64,000 nt of DNA, from the NCBI GenBank assembly GCA_963383645.1, contig OY726558.1:181384634-181448633 (forward strand). Reading direction: 5' to 3'. Every line of letters starts with the position of its first letter. Position 1 is the stretch's first letter. Under the pieces are notes generated by a model. It was given only the letters and a program-made list of their open reading frames with translations. It did not search any database and had not been told where the DNA came from. The stretch is from Muscardinus avellanarius. Taxonomy: Eukaryota > Chordata > Mammalia > Rodentia > Gliridae. Both the position numbers and the translations under genes were made by a program. This document shows, piece by piece, positions 36,284 to 46,699 of this stretch.

Positions 36284-37495
36284 AGGGTGCTTGGATTGGA
36301 GCCTGCTGAGGGGTGAATCCGGCAATGGACACAGCAAAGATGGGATTGGAGCCTGCCGTGAGGCAAGGCTGGTGCTGGAGACTCCAAGGCTGGGATCGAA
36401 GCCTGCCGAGGGGTTAGGCCGGTGCTGGGGCCAGCAAGGCTGGGATCGGAGCCTGCCATGAGACAAGGCTGGTGCTGGGGCCTCCGAGGCCAGAATAGGA
36501 GCCTGCCAAGGGGTTAGGCCAGTGCGGGGGCCAATGGCCAACATCGGAGCCTGCCGTGAGGCAAGGCCACTACTGGGGCTTCCAAGGCCGGGATCAGAGC
36601 CTGCTGAGGTGTTAGGCTGATGCTGGGACCACTGAGGCTGGGATTGGAGACTTCCATGAGGCAAAGCCAGTGCTGGGGCCTTCGTGGCTGAGATAAGAGC
36701 CTGCCAAGGGATTAGGCCAGTGCCGGGGCCAGCAAGGCCGGGATTGGAGCTTACCGTGAGGCAATGCTGGTGCTGGGGCCTCTGAGGCTGGGATTGGAGC
36801 TTGCCGAGGGGTTAGGCCGGTGCCGGGGCCAGCAACTGGCATCGGAGCCTTCTGTGAGGAAAGGCCGCTACTGAGGCCTCAGAGGCTGGGATTGGAGCCT
36901 GCTGAGGGGTTAGGCTGGTGCCGGGGTCAGCGAGGCTGGCATTGGAGCCTGCCATGAGGCAAGGCCAGTGCTGGGGCCTCCGAGGCCACGATCGGAGCCT
37001 GCCAAGGGGTTAAGCCCATGCCGGGGCCAGCGAGGCCAGGATCGGAGCCTGCTGTGAGGAAGGCTGGTGCTGGGGCCTCTGAGGCCAGAATAAGAGCCTG
37101 CCAAGGGGTTAGGCCAGTGCCGGGGCCAATGGCCGGCATCGGAGCCTGCTGTGAGGCAAGGCCACTACTGGGGCCTCCAAGGCCGGGATCAGAGCCTGCC
37201 AAGGGGTTAGGCCGATGCCGGGGCCAGCGGCCAGCATCGGAGCCTGCCCAGAGGCAAGGCCGGTGCCAGGGCCTTCGAGGCCGGGATTGGAGCTTGCCTT
37301 GAGGCTAGGCCAGTGCTGGGGACACCGAGGCTGGGATCAGAGCCAGGTGAGGGTTTAGGCTGGTGTTGGGGCCAGCGAGACCAGAATTGGGGCCTCCCAT
37401 GAGGCAAGGCCGCTGCTGGAGCCTGTGAGGTCTGGATCAATCCACCAGATAGCCAGGCCACTACTGGGGCCGTCAAGAGTGGGATCAGTACTTGC
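36284..37495 (+). repeat. VNTR: about 24 copies of a 50-bp GC-rich monomer
   Basis: The anchor 'gcctgcc' recurs every 50 bp (36301, 36351, 36401, 36451, 36501, then near 36548 and onward to about 37490). Two monomer types alternate: one with 'gaggggttaggcc...ggccagc' and one with 'gtgaggcaaggc...gcctcc', giving a 100-bp dimer. Because 50 is not a multiple of 3, long frames (up to 156 codons on the reverse strand) appear in several registers; these are by-products of the repeat. Confidence 0.93.
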
Positions 37496-37509
37496 AACAC
37501 GGCATGCAC

Positions 37510-37869
37510 ATAGACATATCGCAGAAAATAAAAACCAGATGCTTCCCCTAATCAGCAAAAACTAGGAGAAAAGGGGCAACAGGAAGAGGTTGAGCTATAG
37601 AAAGGGCCCTATAGTGAAGCAATTAAGGTGACCAATCAGAGAGTATGGAATAGGGGAGGATGGAGCCTCTTTAAAAAGCAGGAGGTACCTAAACAAATGT
37701 ATCAAAGTTAATCACCAAACAAGCATGGGATCGAGGGAGGGGGAGGGAATGGGATGGGGGCTGGATGAGGGCTAATTGGATGATGTGTGCTTTTATATCC
37801 TCTCAAGTCTTGTATTCCAATGTGATATATGATTACAATGCACCAATAAAAATAAATTAAAAAAGAAAA
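37510..37869 (+). mobile_element. L1 3' UTR module of the composite (type B)
   Basis: Matches L1 C 55460-55790 and the composite at 58840-59142: 'gatgcttcccctaat', 'actaggagaaaaggg', 'cctatagtgaagcaattaagg', the G-rich run 'gagggagggggagggaatggg', and the end 'atgattacaatgcaccaata'. This part would supply recognition by L1 machinery (inference) and the polyadenylation signal AATAAA at 37845. Confidence 0.85.
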
Positions 37870-37880
37870 AGAAAATATAT

Positions 37881-38082
37881 ATGTCAATAATTTATTATGT
37901 AGGGCATGATATTAGTAGATGCAATTTACTGAATTATTTATATCTCCTCACAAAATATTTAAACATAATTGAAATATACCAATTTCATTTAATTTTTATA
38001 CTCTCTGTGTATCTTAATTTATATAAATTTAATTAGATTATATTTGTGTATTGCTTTCAATAAATCAAAAGTATTCCATAAC
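37881..38082. other. AT-rich DNA, nothing recognised
   Basis: Short unassigned gap. Confidence 0.5.
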
Positions 38083-38465
38083 AATTAATCCCAGCATTTG
38101 GGTAGCTGAGACAAGAGGGTCGCAGTTGAAGGACAGCTTCAGCTACTACTTACTGAGACCCTTTGCAACTCAGTAAGATCATGTTTAAAAATAAAGGATA
38201 AAGCCTGGCTTGGTGGCGCATCCTTGTAATCCCCATGCTTGGGATGCAGAGACAGGAGGATCCTGCAGGTTTGAAGCCAGCTGTGCTGGCTTAAGAGACC
38301 CTGTTTCCAAAAAAAAAAAAAAAAGTATAAAATAGGTCTGGGAGTGTAGCCCGGAAGTAGAAAGGTTTCCAGGAACTCCAGTACCACCAAAAAATAAAAA
38401 AGAATAAAAAGTAGGGCTGGGGGTATACTTCAGAGTTAGAATGTCTCCCAGTTTTGAGCTGTGTC
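38083..38465 (+). mobile_element. SINE ('tcaaaataaaga' type) split by another SINE
   Basis: Outer forward SINE: its B1 head lacks the first bases (38083-38203, 'taatcccagcatttgggtagc' onward) and its tRNA-like unit resumes at about 38405-38465 ('agggctgggggtatactt'). The interruption at 38204-38395 is a complete SINE of the other subfamily. Confidence 0.82.
38204..38395 (+). mobile_element. B1-dID SINE nested in the SINE at 38083-38465
   Basis: Complete forward SINE: 'gcctggcttggtggcgcatc' head, 'gctggcttaagagaccctg', A-run, 'aaaataggtctgggagtgtagcc', 'ggaactccagtaccacc', A-tail. It belongs to the 'tccaaa' subfamily together with 7116, 38698 and 57326. It lies in the linker of the outer copy, an A-rich target as L1-type integration prefers. 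Confidence 0.88.
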
Positions 38466-38480
38466 ATAGGAAATGTTTGA

Positions 38481-38483
<3 letters not shown>

Positions 38484-38538
<55 letters not shown>
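38484..38538. repeat. (AT)27 microsatellite
   Basis: Pure AT units; palindromic and able to form hairpins. Confidence 0.97.
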
Positions 38539-38539
<1 letters not shown>

Positions 38540-38582
38540 TCCTAAGATCTGTTCATAGAATTCCAACTCCAACACACACAAG

Positions 38583-38584
<2 letters not shown>

Positions 38585-38626
<42 letters not shown>
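38585..38626. repeat. (CA)21 microsatellite
   Basis: Pure CA units, 46 bp downstream of the AT array, forming a compound locus. Confidence 0.97.
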
Positions 38627-38629
<3 letters not shown>

Positions 38630-38681
38630 ACATGACAATGCAGATGAAATTGAAAGAAAAAATTGCCCTAGTACAATAATT

Positions 38682-38900
38682 CAGCAATTCCACTTTTTTT
38701 TTTTTTTGTGGTACTGGGGATGGAACCCTTCTCCCTCCAGGTTATACTCCCAGGCCTATATTTTTTTTATATTTTATTTGGAAAAAGGGTCTCTTAAGCC
38801 AGCAAGGCTGGCTTTGAACCTGCACAATCCTCCTGTCTCTGCCTCCCAAGTGCGTGGATTACAAGCATGTGCCACTACACCCATCAGCAATTCCACTTTT
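38682..38900 (-). mobile_element. B1-dID SINE with exact 16-bp target duplication
   Basis: Reverse-strand SINE 38698-38884 of the 'tccaaataaaat' subfamily, with T-run, tRNA-like unit, linker and B1 head. CAGCAATTCCACTTTT occurs exactly at 38682-38697 and 38885-38900, so the insertion is fairly recent. Confidence 0.95.
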
Positions 38901-39181
38901 GATATTTAGAAAAACAATCTGTGCATGTAGGAAAGGTAGGAGCCTACAGAGAACAGCTGTTATGATTCTGATGATTGCTTTTTATTATTGCTCTTGTTGA
39001 GTATCATATTTTACTGTTGAATGCCAAAATACTAGGATTTCCATCATATTTCAATCTATTAAACTTTTGCTACCTAAATTTTTATATTAAATTTTGAAAA
39101 TATGTTCTAACTAGTTGTTTGTATTTAATTTTAATGTAATATGTATTTTTTCTTTTTGTCCTCCTCCTCACCCAGTGTTTT

Positions 39182-39237
39182 TGATAGAATCCAAGGTCTT
39201 GCCCATGATATGTAAGTACTCTACCAGTGTGCTACAT
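39182..39237 (-). mobile_element. Stand-alone ID-type SINE fragment
   Basis: Reverse complement of a tRNA-Ala-derived ID unit: 'tagaatccaaggtcttgccc', 'agtactctaccagtgtgcta'. It keeps the 'cttgccca.gatatgtaagtactctacca' core, which the tails of the dimeric SINEs here lack, so it belongs to a separate ID lineage. An AT array (39238-39262) follows. Confidence 0.65.
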
Positions 39238-39568
39238 TCATATATATATATATATATATATTCTATATATATTATGATTTTCTTGAATTTGAATTAGATA
39301 TCCTACTGCTTGCTGTTCAACAATATATGCTTTTATCTTTAATTTGCATATAAATTATATAGAATATGAATTAAGTATTTCATAACAATTATCCTGCAAT
39401 TTTCATTTGTTTATTTATTTAAATTAGTAAAATTTTAAAATTACTTGAGATTAGAATAGTTTGACTTTGTGCAGAATTTGAAATTATACTTTTCTAATTA
39501 TTAAATCATACTAGGACTATTACCAGCAGAACTCAAATAAAATCTCTCAAGCCAGTCTTCTTTATTTG

Positions 39569-39727
39569 CAATCTCAACTCTGGCATTTACTGGCTCTGTG
39601 GGAGTGGGGAAGTTAAAAACCTCTCTTTAATATATTTTAAATATTTTTTGAAATAGAAATAATACTGACTCATCCACTGAATTGTTACAAAAATTATAGA
39701 ATATAGCTCATGAGGCTATCATTACCA
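39569..39727 (+). mobile_element. MIR-type ancient SINE
   Basis: Forward 'caactctggcatttactggctctgtg', 'gggaagtta.aaacctctct' and further on 'gaaatagaaataatactgactcatc' and 'gaattgttac' follow the MIR consensus order. The homologous core is diverged, as in all MIRs, with a short insertion in the middle. Confidence 0.6.
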
Positions 39728-41380
39728 AATACTCGCAATGGTGGCAGCAGAATCAACATTTTATCATAATTTTCTATGCTTTCTATTATTTTGTATTAAA
39801 TGTGTGCTAAACGTGTCCTTTTTGTTATCTATTTCTTGGTCATTCTTTTGAAATGGATGCCAAATGAGGGGCACATGTATATTTCACCTAAAACTTGGAT
39901 AAAAATGGCAGAAAAATTTGAAACTGCTTAAAAGTGAGAGTACAAATATGTTCAAATACAAATATGGTAAAGTGAGCAGTCATTAACTCTAGGTGATTTC
40001 TATCACATCATAATGCTAGCCCAGTTTTGTCAATGTTTCTTATTTTTTAAATGGATCCAATGATGTGTATTTGTGCCTAAAAATTACTGCTATTTAATGT
40101 TTGAAAAAGTTAAAATCATTTAAGAGGATCGGGAAACTCATATGAAACAAAAAAATGCATGATAGCTACCTGTTTGTTGCTTCAGAAATGGGTATTATTA
40201 CCAATGTTACTTTATAAAGAAAATTTATAACCTGCATAATGGTATAAAATATATGTGGCCAAAATAGAATTTTAAAGTGTCATCCAATGCTTTTTTCTTT
40301 TAATGATAGATAATATATGGTGTTATATATTGGGATATGCACTCCAGGAAAAAAAAATGCAGAATTTATATCCAGTTGACTATATTAATATACTTACCAT
40401 ATTTCCAAAGATGGTCCTCAAAGAAAAAAATAAATAAAAATCAGTTTTCAAACTTCAAAATATTTTTGGCATTTTATCTCAGTAAAATCTGGTACTTCTC
40501 AGGATTATGGAATCCTTGCTACATATTAAAAAAAATGTTTCTCCTGATCTATTTTGGTCTACCTTTCTGCACAGGTGTGATATCCTACCTCTATGGAGGA
40601 CTATATAATATGTAGTGTCCAAGGCAAAATGAAAATGAAATGTGGTTCTCCTTGTTTAAAACTAAAAAAAAAAAAAAAAAAAAATTAAGCCCAGAATGGT
40701 GGCAACTATTTCAAATTTAACAGGTGTATCATTCTGAGAGATTCACCAAAATCCATCCAAATGCTCATCCCCTTCTTACTAAAAACTGCCCACTCTGTTA
40801 TTAGTCAATTCTTATAACCATCAAATTCTGCCCAGTAAGGCAGTAAGTCAATTGCTGAATGAAAACAACTTGTAAATCATCAGAAAACATACTATTTTGA
40901 ATACTGGCTTTTTCTACTACTTTAAACTTTGTTCCAAGGTGAATGTTTTAGAGGCCTGATCTAACTAAAGTTCTGCTCTGTCTGTTTTGGTTTGGACATA
41001 TTCTCCCAGTGGATGAATAAAAAAGACATATATCTATCTCTTCTAAATAATAATCAGGTTGTACACAAATGTCTCAGATTGTCTCACAGGTATGCAGTTC
41101 TAGATAGTTTGAAATTTTAAACTTTGCTATTTAATCTTCTTTTGTACTTCTAGCATCTAAAATAATTAAGCATCTAATGATTTATTGTGATATTTATAAA
41201 TAAGAATAACACTAATGGGTTACATTTATCAAATAATATGCATGTATGATCAATAACAATTACAAAATATAAATCATAAGAATTCACTTATATGTTCCAA
41301 TGGTTCAAATAAGGTTTAAATAATTTTAGTTTTATTGGAGAAGTGATAAAAATATAGAATATAATCATTCTACAAATATC
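39728..41380. other. AT-rich DNA, little recognised
   Basis: A pure A-run lies at about 40663-40684. Its flanks 'gcaaaatgaaaatgaaatgtgg' (about 40623) and 'ccagaatggtggcaactatttc' resemble an old dispersed mammalian repeat that I cannot name. Nothing else seen. Confidence 0.4.
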
Positions 41381-41434
41381 ACATTTACATTTTTGATCTC
41401 CAAACTAACATTTACATTTTTGATCTCCAAACTA
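41381..41434. repeat. Exact 27-bp tandem duplication
   Basis: Units 41381-41407 and 41408-41434 are identical (start acatttacat, end ccaaacta). No mismatch, so the duplication is young. Confidence 0.97.
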
Positions 41435-41815
41435 TTCTTATCTCCTTAGACATCTTATTAACCATTTAAATGCTTTAAAAATAATATAAGTGCTGATTTT
41501 TAATGTTTGGCATTCAAACTTTGAGAATTAGAGGCCACTAATAATTAGATTAAATAAGATATAATGTTATAATAATGTGAATTTATTTAGTCTGATATAT
41601 TTTAGAATTAATGTTTTCAAACTACCTTGAAAATATATAATTCATATTTGTTGTTTACTATGAGAAAATGCGTTATAAAATAAATGGACTCCACACACCT
41701 TCTTTATGCTTTCAAACAACAATAAATTACACAGAAGAGAGAAAGAAAACTTACATAAATGACTTTCTATTAATATCTTGGTAAACATTTTAGTATATTT
41801 ATATAATTGAAATTG
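41435..41815. other. AT-rich DNA, nothing recognised
   Basis: Nothing recognised. Confidence 0.5.
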
Positions 41816-41824
41816 TTCCTTTAC

Positions 41825-41870
<46 letters not shown>

Positions 41871-42171
41871 TTGAGGTACTGGAGATGAAACCCAGGGAAT
41901 TTTACTTCTAAGTGACATCCCCAGGCCTGTTTTTTATTCTTTATTTTCCTTTTTTTCAGTACTGGGGATGGAACCCAGAGGCATTCTCCCTCCAAGTAAC
42001 ATACCCAGTCCTATTTTTTATTCTTTATTTTGAAACAGAGTCTCACTGAGTTGCAAAGGATCTCACTAAGTAGCTGAGGCTATCCTCAAACCACAATCCT
42101 CTTGTCTCAGCTTCCCAAAAGCTGAGATTTCAAGCATGAACCATTATGCTTGGCTGAACATCATTCCTTTA
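41816..42171 (-). mobile_element. Three-part SINE (B1-ID-ID) with (TTA)n tail
   Basis: Reverse-strand order: B1 head (42163 to about 42050), linker, tRNA-like unit (41955-42015), A-rich spacer, second tRNA-like unit (41872-41925), then a tail expanded to (TAA)n, seen as (TTA)16 at 41821-41870. TTCCTTTA at 41816-41823 and 42164-42171 flanks the whole, so one insertion delivered both tails. This is the second such trimer in the window and has the other linker type. Confidence 0.8.
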
Positions 42172-42189
42172 AAAAAAATGATGGTTTTA

Positions 42190-42387
42190 AACCAGACATG
42201 GTGGCATATGCTAATAATGATAATATTTGGGAGACAGAAAAATTGCAGATTTACTGCCAGCCTCAGCAAATTGTGAGGCCTTGGCAATTTTGTGAGATCT
42301 TGCTTTAAATTAAACAATAAAATTAGGCTGGGAGTATAGCTTGGAGGTAGAATGCCCCTGAATTCAATCCTTTTACCCCACAAAAAA
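42190..42387 (+). mobile_element. B1-dID SINE, diverged
   Basis: Forward SINE starting 'accagacatggtggcatatg'; tRNA-like unit 'ggctgggagtatagcttgg', 'cctgaattcaatcc'; A-tail. It forms an inverted pair with the preceding reverse SINE, only about 20 bp apart. Confidence 0.85.
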
Positions 42388-45107
42388 GTTTAATTACCTC
42401 AAAACATTGAAAATTCTTAGCTTGTGATGTTTAGTAAAATGATACATATAATTTGACTATATATATAATACATGTTTCTGAAAATATTTTTTAAACTTTA
42501 CTAGTTCTTTTACTTATTATTATTTTTTATTTTCATTGCTACACTATAGATTCACATCATAATGTGGATCATATTGACAATGGCATACATTTACACAGTA
42601 CTTTGTGCTTCCCACCTTCTGCTTTAACTTACCCTCCCAGAAATGAGTGTCCAGGTTGACCATGCAACATTCACATTTATACACATATTTGAATGTAATT
42701 CATCAATTAATCAACCTCAGCTTTCATTCTCTCTTACCCTTTCTTTCTAGGTTTTCTGAGGTTTTCCCTCCATTATCTGTATACCTTTGGTATCCCTAAC
42801 ACTCCTTAGTTTGAGCATTTTAGAGAAAACATTATGTCCCTACTCTTTCTGTGCTTGGCTAATCTTATTTCTTATTTAATATAATGTTCAGCGGGTCTTT
42901 CCATTTTCTTGCAAATGACATGATTTTGTTCTTTATTGCTGAGTAGAATTCCATTGTGTGTATTTTCCATAATTTTGCAATCTATTCATCTGCTGATGGA
43001 GACTCTGATTGGGGTAAGATGGAATCTCAGCATAGTTTTGATTTGCATCTTCCTGATGGCTAATTATGTTAAACATGTTTTCATGTATCTATTGGCCATT
43101 TGTATGTCTTCTTTTGTGAAGTGTCTAATAAATTCAGTTGCCAATTTCTTAATTGGATAATTTGTTTTACTAGTGTAGAGTCTTTTGAGCTCTTTGTATA
43201 TTCTGGATATTAGCCCTCTACCAGAGTGGTGGCTGGCAAAAATCTTTATCCATTCTGTAGGCTTTCTCCTTAGGTTCTTGATGGTTTCCTTTGATGAGCA
43301 GAAACTTTTTAGTTTGATGCCATCCCACTTGGTAATTCTTGCTTTAATTTACTGTGCTTTAGATGTCTTGTTGAGGAATTTACTGCTTGTGCCTATATGT
43401 TGGAGTGTTGAGCTTATGCCCGGCTCTAACACCTTCACAATTTCTGATCTAATTTCTAAGTCTTTGATCCATCTCCAGTTGATTTCTGTCCATGGTGAGA
43501 GGTAAGGATTTAGTTCCATCTTTCTACAAATAGATAGCCAGTTATCCCAGCACCATTTGTTGAAAACGCTGTCTTTTCTCCATCATATAAGTTTGTTATT
43601 TTTCTCAAAGATCAATTGACTCTAGGTGTGTGATTTTTTTTCTGTATCTTCTATTCTGTTCCATTGGTCTGTATGCCTGTTGTGCCAATTCCATGCTGTT
43701 TCTTTGGCTATTCTGGGTCTTTTCTTTCTCCATATAAAATTCATGACTGATTTTTCTAGGTCTATGAAGAATGTCATTGATATTATGATAGAAACTGCAC
43801 TGAATCTGTAGATCACTTTTGGCAGAATTACCATTTTAATGATATTTACTCAGTCTATTCATGAGCAAGGGAGATCTTTTCATCTTCCAAGGTTTTCTTT
43901 GATTTCTTTCATTAGTGTTTTATAATTTTGTTATAGAAGTTTTAAAAATCTCTGGTTAGGTTTATTCCTAGGTATTATATTGGATTTGAGGTTATTGTGA
44001 ATGGAATGATGTTTTCTTTATTTCTTTCATGTGGATTAATTGTTGGCATAAAGAAAAGTAACTGATTTCTTTAGGTTGATTTTGTATTTTGCAAATTATC
44101 TGAATTGGTTAATCAGCTCCAACTATCTTTTGTTTGAGTTCTTTGGATGTTTTAGATAAAGGATCATGTCATCTGCAAACAAGAATAATTTTAATTTCTC
44201 TTTTACTGTTTGAATTCTTTTGATATCCTTCTCTTGTCTTACTGCTGTGCCAAGAGTCTCAAGGACTATGTTAAAAAAAAAAAGAGGGGTGATAGTGGAC
44301 GTCTTTGTCTTGTTCCTGATTTTAGAGAAAATTCTTGCAGTTTTTCCCCATTCAAAATGATGTTGGCTTTGGGATTATTGTATATTGCCTTAATGATGTT
44401 GAAATATGTTTCTTCTTTTCCAGTTTCTGCAGTTTTTTTTACATGCATGGGTGTTGGATTTTGTCAAATACTTTTTAGCATCTATTGATATGATCAAGTG
44501 GATTTTGTACTCAGTTCTATTTATATGGGCAATAACATGCATGTACTGATTTGTAAATATTGAATGAGCCTTGCTTTTCTGTGATAAAACCAACTTGATC
44601 ATGATGCGCAATTCTCTTAATATGGTTTTGAATGTGTATAGCTAGTATTTTGTTTAGAATTTTTGCATCTATGTTCACAAGGTTATTTGTCTGTAATTTT
44701 CTTTTCTTAAGATATCTTTATTTGGTTTGAGAATTAATGTGATCCTGGCCTCCTAGAAGAAATTTGGGAGAATTCCATCTCTTTCAATTTCCCAAAACTA
44801 GTTGTGAAGTACTGGGATTACTTCTTCACTGAAGATTTTGTAAAATTCAACTAAAAACCTGTCTGGGCCTGGGATTTTATTTTCTGCTTCTATTTCTTTG
44901 CTTGTTATTGGTTGGTTTTATGCTTGCTATCTCCTCTTGGTTCAATTTAGGTAGGTTATATATGCTTAGAATTTATCGATTTCTTTCATGTTTTCCAGTC
45001 TATTGGAGTATAAATTTTCAAATTTGTTTCTGATAATCCTTTGGATTTAACCAGACTCTGAGATGATGTCAACTTTTTCATTTTTTAATTTAATGATTTG
45101 AGTTGAT

Positions 45108-45123
45108 TCTCTCTCTCTCTCTT

Positions 45124-45201
<78 letters not shown>
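45108..45201. repeat. (CT)n array inside L1 B ORF2
   Basis: About 45 CT units with one interruption (ttag at 45122-45125). Same ORF2 position as the array in L1 D at 30093. Confidence 0.96.
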
Positions 45202-45204
<3 letters not shown>

Positions 45205-45530
45205 TAGTATGAACAGGGATTTGTCAATCTTATTAATTTTTACAAAGAAACAGCTTTATGTTTTATTAATTCTTTGGATTGTTTTTTATTCTCTATATTA
45301 TTAATTTCTGCTCTAATTTTAATTATTTCTTACCTTCTGCTATCTTTGGGATAAGAGTGTTACTGTTTCTATAGGTTCTTGAGATGCATCATTAGATAGC
45401 TAACTTGGTGACTCTCTGTTCTTATGTGTGCACTCAGTGCTATAAACTTTCCTCTTAATAATGCTTTAAAAGCATCCCATAGATTTTGGTATGTTTTGTC
45501 TCTATTTTCCTTTAATTCCAGAAAATTCTC

Positions 45531-45769
45531 TATTCTTCCCTTATTATTTATTTATTTATTTTTGCGGGCATGGGGGATGGAACCCAGGGGCATTCGAGCT
45601 ACACCCCCTGCTCTATTTTTTATGCTTTTTTTGACCGGATCTCACTGAGTTGCAGAGGCCTCACTAAGTAGCTGAGGTTGTCTGCGAAGCACGATCCTCC
45701 AGTCTCAGCCTCCCGAATGCTGGGATTACAAGCGTGCTCCACCTCGCCAGGCTTTATTCTTCCCTTATT
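45531..45769 (-). mobile_element. B1-dID SINE in L1 B ORF2, 15-bp target duplication
   Basis: Reverse-strand SINE 45546-45754 with CpG-bearing text (tgcgggcatggg, cctcgccaggc). TATTCTTCCCTTATT is exact at 45531-45545 and 45755-45769. It shows that L1 B was already in place when this SINE inserted. Confidence 0.95.
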
Positions 45770-46699
45770 TCTGATCTTATCCACTCATCATTCAATAGTG
45801 TATCATTTAATCTCCAACTATTTAAATAGTTTCTTTTAGTTTTTCTATTGTTGATTTCTATATATCTATCCATTGTTGTCTGAAAAAATGCAGGGAATTA
45901 TATTACATCTTTTGAATTTGCTGGTATTGTGGCCCAGGATGTGATCTATTTTGGAGAATGTTCCATGGGCTGTTAAATAGAATGTGTATTCTGCTGTTTT
46001 TGTTTGAAATATTCTGCATATTTCTATTAGGTCTATTTGGTTTATAGTTTTCTTTAGTTCTGAAGAGCCTTTACTCATCTTTTGCCATAAAGATTTATCT
46101 AGTGGCATGAGTGCCATGTTGAAGTCTCCCAATATTATTGTATTTGGGTCATTTTGAGATCTGATGAAATGAAAAGTTTGTTTTACAAATGTGGGTGCAC
46201 CTATATTTGGGTCATAAATATTTACTATCATTATATCTTCTTGGTGGATTGTTATTTTTAATTAAAGAAAGTGTCCTGCTTTGTTTCTTATGAAATGTTT
46301 TAACTTAAAGTCTGTTTTGTTGGATATCACCATTGTTACCCCTGCTCATTTTTGGTTGCCATTGTGATGATATATATTTTCCATCCTTTCACTTTTAGCC
46401 TATGAATGTCTTTGGCTGTAAGGTGAGTGTCTTGCAAGTTGCATATATTTGGATTTGTTTTTAATCCATATTGCTTTTAATTGTTAGTTAAGTCCTTTGA
46501 CATTCAACATTGTTATTGAAATATGATTTTTGTTTTCTGCCACTTTGTGTTCTCTCTTCTGTTTGATATTATGTTATTTCTTCTTTGCTAGTTGCCCTGA
46601 TAATCAACTTAATCTCTTCTCTGGTTCAGACATTTGCTTCTTTTTTCTTTATGTTTTTTTTTAAAGTATTTTTAAGTATATTAGTATTTTAAGTATTAT

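Larger units (their letters stand above)
35263..37880 (+). mobile_element. Composite GC-rich retroposon with VNTR and L1 3' end
   Basis: A 2.6-kb object bounded by AGAAAATATAT at 35263-35273 and again at 37870-37880 (exact). In order: six GC-rich monomers of 68-70 bp (35284-35695); a short bridge; an A-rich tract (35732-35780); about 0.5 kb unassigned (35785-36283); about 24 monomers of 50 bp (36284-37495); L1 3' sequence from about 37510, ending 'gcaccaataaaaataaa' with AATAAA at 37845 and an A-rich tail. No ORF1 or ORF2 core is present, so movement would need L1 proteins in trans. The layout resembles primate SVA elements, but the parts are different. An internal near-copy of the flank (AGAAAAATATC, 35774-35784) leaves open that two insertions were stacked. 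Confidence 0.75.
42905..46560 (-). pseudogene. L1 B ORF2 relic
   Basis: Reverse-strand endonuclease frame 45866-46231 (121 codons) with N-I-Y-D-P-N, GDFN, 'TINQIDLIEICRIFQ' and 'AHGTFSKIDHILGH'. The catalytic SDH reads SDN. The reverse-transcriptase core FADDM lies near 44165. The thumb and C-terminal region continues to about 42905 with a 285-bp gap near 43006. Many stops; not functional. Confidence 0.85.

Noticed and set aside
36194..36664. 156-codon reverse frame with repeated protein text
   Set aside because: It is a translation of the 50-bp VNTR, which is open in several registers on both strands. No evidence of a real protein.
36284..37495. CRISPR-like array
   Set aside because: The 50-bp units are contiguous with no unique spacers, and the setting is a mammalian retroposon.
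43185..43505. 106-codon + frame and similar + frames in 43-48 kb and 20-21 kb
   Set aside because: They are antisense shadows of reverse-strand L1 ORF2 or ORF1.
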